Origin: Microbacterium sp. TPD7012
GTDB lineage: Bacteria > Actinomycetota > Actinomycetes > Actinomycetales > Microbacteriaceae
Reading direction: 5' to 3'
DNA length: 64,000 nucleotides
Assembly (NCBI RefSeq): GCF_003075395.1
Contig: NZ_QDFV01000002.1
Span: forward strand, 310,001 to 374,000
Part shown: positions 24,656 through 32,939 of the stretch, piece after piece
Position numbering within the stretch: the first letter of the stretch is position 1
Layout of the letters: each line of letters starts with the position of its first letter
Made by a program: the position numbers and the translations under genes
Notes under the pieces: generated by a model
Databases searched by the model: none
What the model was told of the DNA's origin: nothing
What the model saw: only the letters and a program-made list of their open reading frames with translations

Positions 24656-26686
24656 ATGCCGAACACGCAGTACTCACCAGGGCGGTTCCTGTTCGGGGGC
24701 GACTACAACCCCGAGCAGTGGTCGCGCGAGACCTGGGCCGAGGACATCGAGCTGATGCGGCGCGCCAAGGTGAACACGGTCACCATCGGCGTCTTCTCCT
24801 GGGCCATGCTCGAGCCGCGCGAGGGCGAATTCGACGCCGCCTGGCTCGACGAGGTGATCGCCGGCCTCGACGCCGCCGGCATCGGGTTCTTCCTGGCCAC
24901 GCCGACGGCCTCGCCGCCCCCGTGGTTCACGGTCGCGCACCCTGATGCGCTGCCGATCCGCGCCGACGGCACCGCGGTCCTCCACGGCTCGCGCGACACG
25001 TACGCGATCAGCGCCCCGGCCTATCGCGAGGCGGCTCGTCGCATCGCCCGGTTCCTCGGCGAGCGGTACGGCGCGCACCGTGGCCTGCAGGGCTGGCACA
25101 TCCACAACGAGTACGGCACCGTCGACTACGGGCCGCACGCCGCTCGCGCTTTCCGCGAATGGTTGCGGGCGAAGTACGGCTCGCTCGACGCCCTCAACGC
25201 CGCGTGGTACACCGCCTTCTGGTCGCAGCGGTACGGCGACTGGGAGCAGATCCTTCCCCCGCTCCAGACGCAGTACCTGCACAACCCGGCGCACCTCGTG
25301 GACTTCCGTCGCTTCAACTCCGACGAGATGCTCGCGGCCTACCGCGAGCAGCGGGCGGAGATCCGCGCCACGGGTTCGACGGCGCCGATGACGACGAACT
25401 TCATGCTGCCGACGTGGAACTTCCTCGATCAATGGTCGTGGAGCTCGGAGCAGGAGGTCGTGTCGATCGACCACTACCTCGACACCGACGGCCCCGACGG
25501 AGAGGCGCATGTCGCCTACGGATCCGACCTCACCCGGTCGTGGGCGGGCGGGCCGTGGGTGCTGATGGAGCAGAACGCGACCGGCATCCGCGTCGGCGAG
25601 CAGACGCTCACCAAGCAGCCCGATCGGATGATCCGCAACTCCCTGGGATACATCGCGAGGGGATCGCAGAGCTCCCTGTTCTTCCAGTGGCGGGCATCCG
25701 CCGGCGGGTCCGAGCTCTGGCACGGCGCGCTCGTGCCGCATGCGGGGGCCGATTCCCGGGCCTTCGAGGCGGTCGTCGAACTCGGCGACATCCTGGAGAA
25801 GATCGCCGAGGTGGCGGCTCCGCCGGAGGACGGCCCCGTGACCGAATCGCAGGCGGCGATCGTGTGGGATGCCGAGGGCTGGTGGTCGCTCGAGACCCCG
25901 CACCTCCCGAACGACGCGATCACCTACTCGGACGAGGTGCGCGCGGCGCACCGGGCGCTGTGGCGCGGCGGGCATTCCGTCGACTTCGTGCGCCCCGGAG
26001 CCGACGTGTCCGCATACCGGATGCTCGTGGTCCCCGCGCTGTACGCGATCACCTCTGCGACCGCGGAGTGGCTCGAGGAGTATGTGCACGCGGGCGGGCA
26101 CCTGGTCGTGACGTTCGCGACCGGACTGGCGGACGAGAATCAGAGAATCGTGACCGGGGGCTACCCCGGGATGCTGCGGTCGCTGCTCGGCGTCCGCGGC
26201 GAGCAGATCTTCCCGCGCGCCGACGGCGATCACGTGTCGCTCAGCAACGGCATGACAGGCGGTTCCTGGACGGAGCTGCTGCGGACCGAGACAGCCGACG
26301 TCGTCGCACGCTACGAGACCGGGCCGCTCGCCGGCATGCCTGCGATCACTCGACGCGCGCACGGAGAGGGCGCCGTGACGTACGTCTCGACGAAGCTCGA
26401 GCAGGAGTCGCTGGACGGGTTCCTGGCCGAGATCGCCGCACGATCGGGGGTCGAGCAGCTGTTCCCCGAGGCGCGTGAGCTCGGTGTCGAGGCGGTCCGC
26501 CGCCGTGGTGCAGCCGGGGACTATCTGTTCCTGCTGCACCACGGAGAGCACCCCGCCCGCGTCGTCGGCGAGGGCACGGATCTGCTCACGGGCGCGTCCG
26601 ACAGCATCGTGCTGGAGCCGGGCGGGGTCGCGGTCATCCGGGAGCGTTCGCGCTCCTGGTCGATCAGTCCGGCGTCGAGCAGCTGA
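24656..26686 (+). CDS. GH42 beta-galactosidase (second copy)
   Basis: A 676-residue enzyme opening with FLFGGDYNPEQW. The acid/base is Glu152 in HIHNEYG and the nucleophile is Glu305 in LMEQNATG. The trimerisation domain and C-terminal beta domain are as usual for the family. It is the terminal gene of the CUT1 sugar operon, starting 10 nt after the aldo/keto reductase. It is paralogous to 14793-16832, but its active-site loop differs (HNEYGTVDYG against SNELGGGNAR), which suggests another linkage or aglycone preference. Confidence 0.93.
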   Translation: MPNTQYSPGRFLFGGDYNPEQWSRETWAEDIELMRRAKVNTVTIGVFSWAMLEPREGEFDAAWLDEVIAGLDAAGIGFFLATPTASPPPWFTVAHPDALPIRADGTAVLHGSRDTYAISAPAYREAARRIARFLGERYGAHRGLQGWHIHNEYGTVDYGPHAARAFREWLRAKYGSLDALNAAWYTAFWSQRYGDWEQILPPLQTQYLHNPAHLVDFRRFNSDEMLAAYREQRAEIRATGSTAPMTTNFMLPTWNFLDQWSWSSEQEVVSIDHYLDTDGPDGEAHVAYGSDLTRSWAGGPWVLMEQNATGIRVGEQTLTKQPDRMIRNSLGYIARGSQSSLFFQWRASAGGSELWHGALVPHAGADSRAFEAVVELGDILEKIAEVAAPPEDGPVTESQAAIVWDAEGWWSLETPHLPNDAITYSDEVRAAHRALWRGGHSVDFVRPGADVSAYRMLVVPALYAITSATAEWLEEYVHAGGHLVVTFATGLADENQRIVTGGYPGMLRSLLGVRGEQIFPRADGDHVSLSNGMTGGSWTELLRTETADVVARYETGPLAGMPAITRRAHGEGAVTYVSTKLEQESLDGFLAEIAARSGVEQLFPEARELGVEAVRRRGAAGDYLFLLHHGEHPARVVGEGTDLLTGASDSIVLEPGGVAVIRERSRSWSISPASSS

Positions 26687-26714
26687 CGCGTCGCGTCCCT
26701 GTGTCGCCTCGCGG

Positions 26715-27785
26715 TCAGAGCACCGGCGCGAAACGGATGCCGAGCCCGGAATGCGGCGCCTCGGTCAGGTAGCCGTCGGCGATCCGCACGGGCGCGGGGT
26801 CGGCCAGGGCACCGAGCGCGCCGAACCCGGCATCCTCCACATCCTCCGCCCAGGGGTCTCCGTCCAGCGTGATCGCGAGCTGCCCGGAGAGCTCGGGGAG
26901 CAGGTGCGGGTGCACCGCGACGCCGTGCTCCGCGGCGAGTTCCGCGATGCGCAGGAAAGGCGTGATGCCGCCGACGCGGACGATGTTCGGCTGAAGGATC
27001 TGCGCGGCGTCCGCACGGAGGAAGTCGGCGAAGCGGTGCGCGGTGTGGATGTTCTCCCCGACGGCGACGGGAACGTCGATACGGCGCGCCAGTTCGGAGT
27101 GCGCAGCGAGGTCGTCGGCCCGCAGCGGTTCCTCGATCCAGGCGGGGTCGAAGGCCGACAGCGCCTCGATCGCCGTCGTCGCACGCGCGAGATCCCACCG
27201 CTGGTTCGCATCGATCATCAGCGCGCGGTCGGGGCCGAGCAGCTCGCGCACACCGGCCACACGGTCCACATCCTCGGCGAGATCGGGCCCTCCCACCTTG
27301 ATCTTCACGGCCGGGAAGCCGGCATCGATCCAGCGCTGCACCTGCGCGAGCAGCTCGTCCTGCGAGTAGTGCAGGTTCACGCCTGACCCGTACGCCCGTA
27401 CCCGGTCCCGCCGCCGGCCGATCCGTGCGGAGACCGTCACGTCGTCGGCGCGGGCGGCGGCATCCCAGAGTGCGAGGTCCAGTCCGGCGAGCGCGATCGT
27501 CGTGATCCCGCCCCCGCCCGCTTCGTGCAGATGCTCCCAGGCGCTCTGCCAGATTTCGCCGGGGCCCGCCGAGCGTCCGAGGGCGAACGCGGTGATGTCG
27601 TCCGCGAGCAGAGAGTGCACGGCCGAGGCCCCGATCTGCGGGGTCCACGAGAACCCCCAGCCCTCGGCGCCGTCGGAGCGGACCATGTGCGTGGCGATCA
27701 CCCCGACCGAGGTCACGTCGGCTCCCCAGGGTCGGGTCAGGGGGATGCGCTGAAGGCGTGTCTCGAACCGCTCGATCGTGGTCAC
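26715..27785 (-). CDS. Enolase-superfamily (mandelate racemase subgroup) acid-sugar dehydratase
   Basis: A 356-residue enzyme with an N-terminal capping domain and a barrel. The likely base is in Lys161-Ile-Lys163, the metal ligands are Asp192 (IDANQRW), Glu218 or Glu219 (WIEEP) and Glu244 (AVGENIHT), and the other face has histidines near 292-294. The GTG at 27785 overlaps the stop of the upstream KdgD-like gene (GTGA). In this context it probably dehydrates galactarate or a related aldarate, or cycloisomerises its lactone, to 2-keto-3-deoxyaldarate. L-talarate or another sugar acid is possible. It is the last gene of the three-gene operon. Confidence 0.85.
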   Translation of the reverse strand: MTTIERFETRLQRIPLTRPWGADVTSVGVIATHMVRSDGAEGWGFSWTPQIGASAVHSLLADDITAFALGRSAGPGEIWQSAWEHLHEAGGGGITTIALAGLDLALWDAAARADDVTVSARIGRRRDRVRAYGSGVNLHYSQDELLAQVQRWIDAGFPAVKIKVGGPDLAEDVDRVAGVRELLGPDRALMIDANQRWDLARATTAIEALSAFDPAWIEEPLRADDLAAHSELARRIDVPVAVGENIHTAHRFADFLRADAAQILQPNIVRVGGITPFLRIAELAAEHGVAVHPHLLPELSGQLAITLDGDPWAEDVEDAGFGALGALADPAPVRIADGYLTEAPHSGLGIRFAPVL

Positions 27786-28681
27786 AGGAGCGCGCGTCCT
27801 GCCGCCAGGATCTCGCCGAGCCGCGCCTCCTGATCCGGTGTCGGGTCGACGAGCGGAGCCCGCACCGAGCCGACCGGAACGCCGGAGAGACGCAGACCCG
27901 CCTTGATCAGGGAGACTCCGAAACCGGGAGTCTCGTCCCGCAGCGCGACGAGCGGACGGTAGAACCCGTCGAGGATGCGGAGTCTGCGCTCCTCGTCGCC
28001 GTCGACGTAGGCCCGGTAGTAGGCGTTCGCGACCTCGGGGATCATCGCGAACGCGGCCGAGGAGTACAGCGGAACGCCGATGCCCCGATAGGCGGCCTGC
28101 GTGAGCTCGGCGGTGAGCAGCCCGTTGAAGAGGGCGAAGTCCGTGCGCCCGGATTCGGCGATCGCGCGCACGATGAGCTGCGTCGTGCCGATGTCTCCGG
28201 TGCCGTCCTTGAACCCGACGACCTTCGGGTTCTGCGTGAGCCGGCGGATGCCGTCCACGGTGAACTGCGCCGTGGCGCGGTGGTAGACGATGACGGGGAG
28301 CGCGGATGCCGCGGCGATCTGCTCGACGTAGGAGACGAGGCCCTGCTGGGTGCCCCCGACGAGATACGGCGGCAGCACGAGCAGTCCGTCGGCGCCGGCA
28401 TCCGCCGCCGCGCGAGCGACCTCGAGCGCGTGGCCCAGAGGGCCGCCGGAACCGGCGATCACCGGCACCCGTCGCTGCACCGCCTCGACGGACGTCCGCG
28501 TGACCGACGCGGCCTCGGACGCCGACAGCGCGTGGAACTCTCCGGTGCCGCATGCCGGGAACACCCCGCCCGCTCCGGCGGCGACGCCCGCGTCGACGTG
28601 CGCGCGGAGCAGATCGTGGTCGACGGCACCGCCGGCGTCGAAGGGGGTGACCGGGAAGAAGAGGATGCCGCGGAAGTCCAT
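27782..28681 (-). CDS. 5-dehydro-4-deoxyglucarate dehydratase-like (DHDPS/NAL family)
   Basis: A 299-residue class I lyase with a (beta/alpha)8 barrel. It starts MDFRGILFFPVTPFD and has ACGTGEFHAL, both typical of KdgD. The predicted Schiff-base lysine is Lys158 (VVGFKDGTGD) and the partner tyrosine is Tyr133. KdgD converts 5-keto-4-deoxyglucarate to 2,5-dioxopentanoate with loss of water and CO2. The ATG at 28681 overlaps the upstream stop by one base; a longer frame to 28747 lies inside the upstream gene. A 2-keto-3-deoxy-acid aldolase is the alternative. Confidence 0.83.
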   Translation of the reverse strand: MDFRGILFFPVTPFDAGGAVDHDLLRAHVDAGVAAGAGGVFPACGTGEFHALSASEAASVTRTSVEAVQRRVPVIAGSGGPLGHALEVARAAADAGADGLLVLPPYLVGGTQQGLVSYVEQIAAASALPVIVYHRATAQFTVDGIRRLTQNPKVVGFKDGTGDIGTTQLIVRAIAESGRTDFALFNGLLTAELTQAAYRGIGVPLYSSAAFAMIPEVANAYYRAYVDGDEERRLRILDGFYRPLVALRDETPGFGVSLIKAGLRLSGVPVGSVRAPLVDPTPDQEARLGEILAAGRALL

Positions 28682-29601
28682 CAGAGACCTTTCGTGGGGA
28701 GGGATGTCGAGGGGGCGAGCTCGCTGCGCCACGTGCGCGTCGGCCACCAGCCCAGCAGCCGGTGGGCCTTCGCCGAGCTGAAGGCGGATGCCGTGCCGTC
28801 GAGGGCTTCAGCGGCCGGCGCGGCTCCGGGGTGGAACCGGGGGATCAGCTCGCGGAGCGGCTGGCGGGCGAGAGCGTCGTCGGCCCCGACGAAGAAGACC
28901 TCGCCGTTCGGGATGTCGTCGAGTCCTCGCACCAGCGTGTCGGCGAAGGTCGCGACGTCGCGCGCGTCGACGTAGTTGAACAGGGCGGGTGCGGCGAGCG
29001 CCGGGTCATCGAGCCGCTCCCGCACCGTGTGCCCCTGCTGGGTCGGAGCACCGGCCCATTCCTCTGGCGCGATGACGTAGCAGGGGCGGAACGCCGCGAA
29101 CCGGGTGCTGTCGCCGGTCTGACGCCGCAGCATCCCGATCGTGTGCTCGATCACCAGCTTCGAGAGGCCGTAGGCGTTCCAGGGCAGGGTCGGCGATTCC
29201 TCGTCGAGCGGGAGCCGTTCGGGCGCCCACCCGGCCGGCGCGCCGTAGCCGATCACCGTCGGGCTGGACGCCGCCACGATCCGCGGGACACCGGCCGTCA
29301 CGGCGCCACCCAGCACCGACATGGCCAGGGCGGCGTTGGTGCGCAGGATCTCGTCCTCCGGTGCGCTGAACGGCACCGCGATCGCGGCGAGGTGGATCAC
29401 GGCATCGGCGCGAGCGGCGGCGAGGACATCGACCGTGGCGCCGGCGTCGACGAGATCGACGGCGACCTGCTCCACGCCGTCGCGGTCGAGCGACGACGTC
29501 GGGGTGCGATCGAGCGAGACCAGCTCGTGCCCGGCACCCGCGAGATCGGAGACGAGGGAACGCCCGAGTCGTCCGGAGCCGCCGGTGACGACGATCCTCA
29601 T
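28681..29601 (-). CDS. NAD-dependent epimerase/dehydratase, probable uronate dehydrogenase
   Basis: A 306-residue extended SDR. The N-terminal cofactor site is TGGSGRLGRS (6-15). The catalytic Ser is near 112-113, with Tyr144 and Lys148 in AYGLSK. Its size and position before KdgD-like and aldarate-dehydratase-like genes suggest oxidation of a hexuronate such as galacturonate to the aldarolactone. Unlike classic Udh the C-terminus is somewhat longer, so a sugar epimerase role is not excluded. It is the first gene of the operon, with a LacI-type operator at 29653-29664. Confidence 0.78.
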   Translation of the reverse strand: MRIVVTGGSGRLGRSLVSDLAGAGHELVSLDRTPTSSLDRDGVEQVAVDLVDAGATVDVLAAARADAVIHLAAIAVPFSAPEDEILRTNAALAMSVLGGAVTAGVPRIVAASSPTVIGYGAPAGWAPERLPLDEESPTLPWNAYGLSKLVIEHTIGMLRRQTGDSTRFAAFRPCYVIAPEEWAGAPTQQGHTVRERLDDPALAAPALFNYVDARDVATFADTLVRGLDDIPNGEVFFVGADDALARQPLRELIPRFHPGAAPAAEALDGTASAFSSAKAHRLLGWWPTRTWRSELAPSTSLPTKGL

Positions 29602-29652
29602 GACGATGCGCCGATCGACGGGGGAGAGCTCTTCGCCATCGCAGGACCTCCA

Positions 29653-29664
29653 GGAAACGTTTTC
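29653..29664. promoter_or_regulatory. LacI-type operator
   Basis: AGGAAACGTTTTC contains the palindrome AAACGTTT with the central CG typical of LacI/GalR sites. It lies 52 bp before the uronate operon start and 50 bp from the LacI gene stop. Confidence 0.6.
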
Positions 29665-29716
29665 TCATCTCACGCTAACACAGCGGTCTGGCCGGGTGGC
29701 AAGGAAGTCGCTGCGG

Positions 29717-30718
29717 TCAGTGCGCGACGTGAGCGGTGCTCGCGCGGACGACCATCCGCGGCACGAGCGTCTGCCTGCCGGGGGCGGCATGCCCTTCGAG
29801 CTGCTCGTGCATCGCCTGCCACGCACGCGCTCCGAGTTCGTGCGCCGGCACGGCGGACGTGGTCAGCGGAGGGTGGGCGTGTGCGGCGAAGGGGATGTCG
29901 TCGAAGCCGACGACCGAGATGTCGGCAGGGACCAGGATGCCGCGATCGGCGAGCGCGGTGAGCAGCCCCATCGCGACCAGGTCGTTGAAGGCCAGAACGC
30001 CCGTCGCCCGCGAATCGACGACGGCATCCGCCGCCGCGCGACCGCTCTCGAAGTCGACGCCGGTCGGGATCTCGAGAACCTCGATCTGCGGATGGTCGAC
30101 CCGAGCGCGGGCGATGGCCTCTCGCCGCGCGTGGTGCGACGCGCTGCGGGTGCTGCCGGCGAGATACGCGAGGCGCGTGTGACCGAGCGCGCGCAGGTGC
30201 TCGATCTGCTCGCCGAGTGCCGCGCCGTAGTCGGCGGCGATCACCGGGATGTCGGGGAGCTCCTCGCGATTGATGACGACGGCGGGGGAGACATCGGCGA
30301 GCAGGTCGGTCAGCTCGTCCGCGGGCATCCGCGGCGAGCACAGCACCAGGCCGTCGGTGCGCAGCCGTGTGGTCCGGGCGAGGGCGCGCTCGCTGTCGAG
30401 ATCCTCGACCGAGTCGGCGATCAGCACGTGATAGCCGTCGGATGCCGCGGCATGGCTGAGTCCGCGCAGGATCGCCTGGAAGGTGGGATTCTCGAGGTCG
30501 GGGACGACCACGGCGACCGTCTGCGTGCGCCCCAGCACGAGGCTGCGCGCGACGGGATTCGCGGTGTACCCGAGCTCGGCGGCTGCGGCCTTGACGCGCG
30601 CGACCAGGGCGGGGTCGACCGTGGGGTTGTCGTTCATCGCCCGCGACACGGTCGACAGGGAGACTCCCGCGAGCCGGGCGACGTCGGTGATCCGAGTCCT
30701 CCGGCTCGACCGTGGCAT
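29717..30718 (-). CDS. LacI-family transcriptional regulator
   Basis: A 333-residue repressor. The N-terminal LacI helix-turn-helix is ITDVARLAGVSLSTVSRAM (residues 10-28), with the hinge helix near NPVARSLV. The periplasmic-binding-protein-like effector domain runs to the end, with GFDDIPFAAHAHPPLTT. The ATG at 30718 follows a GAGGGAGAG ribosome site; a longer in-phase frame upstream has no LacI homology. It lies just upstream of the uronate operon on the same strand, with a LacI-type palindrome in the gap, so it most likely represses that operon. The effector is probably a sugar acid. Confidence 0.9.
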   Translation of the reverse strand: MPRSSRRTRITDVARLAGVSLSTVSRAMNDNPTVDPALVARVKAAAAELGYTANPVARSLVLGRTQTVAVVVPDLENPTFQAILRGLSHAAASDGYHVLIADSVEDLDSERALARTTRLRTDGLVLCSPRMPADELTDLLADVSPAVVINREELPDIPVIAADYGAALGEQIEHLRALGHTRLAYLAGSTRSASHHARREAIARARVDHPQIEVLEIPTGVDFESGRAAADAVVDSRATGVLAFNDLVAMGLLTALADRGILVPADISVVGFDDIPFAAHAHPPLTTSAVPAHELGARAWQAMHEQLEGHAAPGRQTLVPRMVVRASTAHVAH

Positions 30719-30771
30719 CTCTCTCCCTCTGCGCGCCCGCGAATCGTCACCGGGCGGCGAACCAGGCCATC

Positions 30772-31155
30772 CTAGCGAGGGCTGTCCAGCGGCGGCTTCG
30801 GCTGAGATCGCGAGCGGAGCCGGGCGAGACCTCCGACGAGAAGGGCGACGGCGGCCCAGAGCACCAGCGCGGTCAGCGCCACGTCGCCGGTGAACGCGAG
30901 CCAGTCCACCTGGGTCGGCACCGGCTCGACGCGGTCTCCCACGACGGTGACGTCGACGGGCAGGTCGGTGTACCCGAAGCGCGACAGATCCTGGTGGTAC
31001 CAGGGAAGCGGCCAGCCGAAGGCGACATCGGCGAACCCGGACTCCGTGCGGACGGTGACCGGAAGCCCGATGGTCACGGTCCAGGCGATGGCGGTCGACG
31101 CGGCGATCAGTCCCAGCGCGGGGACGACGGCGCCGCTCCATCGTCGCTTCTCCAT
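30772..31155 (-). CDS. Small membrane protein of unknown function
   Basis: A 127-residue protein with two hydrophobic segments (about 12-30 and 88-110). They flank an extracytoplasmic-looking stretch of some 55 residues containing WPLPWYHQDL and VDVTVVGDRVEPVP. The ATG at 31155 has GGGAGGCG 7 nt upstream; a frame extending to 31275 looks non-coding. I do not recognise the family. It lies 53 bp upstream of the LacI gene on the same strand and divergent from mmsA. Confidence 0.7.
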   Translation of the reverse strand: MEKRRWSGAVVPALGLIAASTAIAWTVTIGLPVTVRTESGFADVAFGWPLPWYHQDLSRFGYTDLPVDVTVVGDRVEPVPTQVDWLAFTGDVALTALVLWAAVALLVGGLARLRSRSQPKPPLDSPR

Positions 31156-31339
31156 GCGGACGCCTCCCGGTTCGCTCTCCCGATCGACAGTAGCCAATCT
31201 CGTTCGCGGCGGACGTCGGGGCCGCGGTGCTGCCTGACTGTCGATGAGATTCGTGGTGTCAGGACGTAGTGGCACGTCTCCGCCTGCGCGTGTCCTGCTT
31301 CACTGAGGTCGACCACCCCCGACGACCCCGAGGTGAAGA

Positions 31340-32905
31340 ATGACCATCACTGACACGTCCGCCGCCTCGACGACGGCATCCTCCGTTCCTGTGATCGCGC
31401 ATTGGATCGATGGCGCGCTGCGGCCGTCGGAGTCGGGGCGGACCGCTCCGGTCTTCAACCCGGCGACCGGTGCGGTGCAGGCGCATGTGGCGCTGGCGGA
31501 TCAGGCCGAGATCGATGAGGCGATCGCGTCGGCGGAGGCGGGATTCCGGGTGTGGTCGGGGTTCTCGATCGCGAAGCGGCAGTCGGTGCTGTTCGCGTTC
31601 CGGGAGATCCTGAACGCCCGCAAGCAGGAGCTGGCGGAGCTGATCACTTCCGAGCACGGGAAGGTCGTGTCGGATGCGATGGGGGAGATCCTGCGTGGGC
31701 AGGAGGTCGTGGAGCTCGCGACGGGATTCCCGCACCTGATCAAGGGCGCGTTCAGTGAGAACGCGTCGTCGGGCATCGACGTGTACTCCCTCAAGCAGCC
31801 CTTGGGCGTGGTGGGGGTGATCTCGCCGTTCAACTTCCCGGTGATGGTGCCGCTGTGGTTCGTGCCGATCGCGATCGCGGCCGGCAACGCGGTGGTGTTG
31901 AAGCCGTCCGAGAAGGACCCGTCCGCCGCCCTGTGGCTCGCACGGGTCTGGCAGGAGGCCGGGCTTCCCGATGGCGTCTTCACGGTGCTGCAGGGGGACA
32001 AGCTCGCGGTCGACGGGCTGCTCACCTCTCCCGTCGTGCAGTCGATCAGCTTCGTGGGGTCGACGCCGATCGCGCAGTACATCTACGAGACCGCGTCGAA
32101 GCACGGCAAGCGGGTGCAGGCCCTCGGTGGGGCGAAGAACCACATGCTCGTGCTGCCGGATGCCGACCTCGACCTGGTGGCCGACAACGCCGTGAACGCC
32201 GGCTACGGCGCGGCGGGCGAGCGCTGCATGGCGATCAGCGTGGTCCTGGCCGTGGAGCCGGTCGCGGATGATCTGATCGCGAAGATCACGGACCGCATCG
32301 CGGCTCTGAAGATCGGGAACGGCGCCGGCGTCGACGGCGTCGAGCCCGACATGGGCCCGCTGATCACCGACGTGCACCGCGACAAGGTCTCCTCCTACGT
32401 CGACATCGCCGAGGCCGACGGGGCGAGGATCGTCGTCGACGGCCGCGGGTTCACGGTCGACGGTCACGAGGACGGCTTCTTCTTCGGCCCGACGCTGATC
32501 GACGGCCTCCCCACGACGTCGCGCGCGTACACGGAGGAGATCTTCGGGCCGGTGCTCTCCGTCGTCCGGGTCGCCTCGTACGACGAGGGCCTCGCCCTGA
32601 TCAACTCGGGCGAGTTCGGCAACGGGACGGCGATCTTCACGAACGACGGGGGCGCGGCCCGCCGGTTCCAGAACGAGGTGCAGGTCGGGATGATCGGCAT
32701 CAACGTCCCGATCCCCGTCCCGGTCGCGTACCACTCGTTCGGCGGCTGGAAGAAGTCGCTGTTCGGTGACGCGAAGGCCTACGGTGTGCACGGCTTCGAC
32801 TTCTTCACCCGCGAGAAGGCCGTCACCGCCCGGTGGATCGACCCCGCCACCCGCAACGACTCCGCCCACACCGGCATCAACCTCGGCTTCCCCCAGAACA
32901 ACTGA
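31340..32905 (+). CDS. mmsA: CoA-acylating methylmalonate/malonate-semialdehyde dehydrogenase
   Basis: A 521-residue aldehyde dehydrogenase. The MmsA-type segment SPFNFPVMVPLWFVP and the catalytic Cys296 in GERCMA support the methylmalonate-semialdehyde dehydrogenase class, which makes acetyl- or propionyl-CoA from malonate or methylmalonate semialdehyde with NAD and CoA. AGGTGAAG precedes the ATG. Its neighbours are a PucR-type regulator and an omega-aminotransferase, which would supply malonate semialdehyde from beta-alanine. It is unlikely to be the ketoglutarate-semialdehyde dehydrogenase of the uronate pathway, although that step is otherwise missing here. Confidence 0.88.
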   Translation: MTITDTSAASTTASSVPVIAHWIDGALRPSESGRTAPVFNPATGAVQAHVALADQAEIDEAIASAEAGFRVWSGFSIAKRQSVLFAFREILNARKQELAELITSEHGKVVSDAMGEILRGQEVVELATGFPHLIKGAFSENASSGIDVYSLKQPLGVVGVISPFNFPVMVPLWFVPIAIAAGNAVVLKPSEKDPSAALWLARVWQEAGLPDGVFTVLQGDKLAVDGLLTSPVVQSISFVGSTPIAQYIYETASKHGKRVQALGGAKNHMLVLPDADLDLVADNAVNAGYGAAGERCMAISVVLAVEPVADDLIAKITDRIAALKIGNGAGVDGVEPDMGPLITDVHRDKVSSYVDIAEADGARIVVDGRGFTVDGHEDGFFFGPTLIDGLPTTSRAYTEEIFGPVLSVVRVASYDEGLALINSGEFGNGTAIFTNDGGAARRFQNEVQVGMIGINVPIPVPVAYHSFGGWKKSLFGDAKAYGVHGFDFFTREKAVTARWIDPATRNDSAHTGINLGFPQNN

Positions 32906-32939
32906 GCCCTTCTTCTCGGCGAGAGAGGAGGAGGGGGGA

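Noticed and set aside
31340..32905. Assigning this dehydrogenase to the uronate pathway as ketoglutarate-semialdehyde dehydrogenase
   Set aside because: Its motifs fit MmsA, and its neighbours are an aminotransferase and a PucR regulator; it is separated from the uronate operon by two genes on the other strand.
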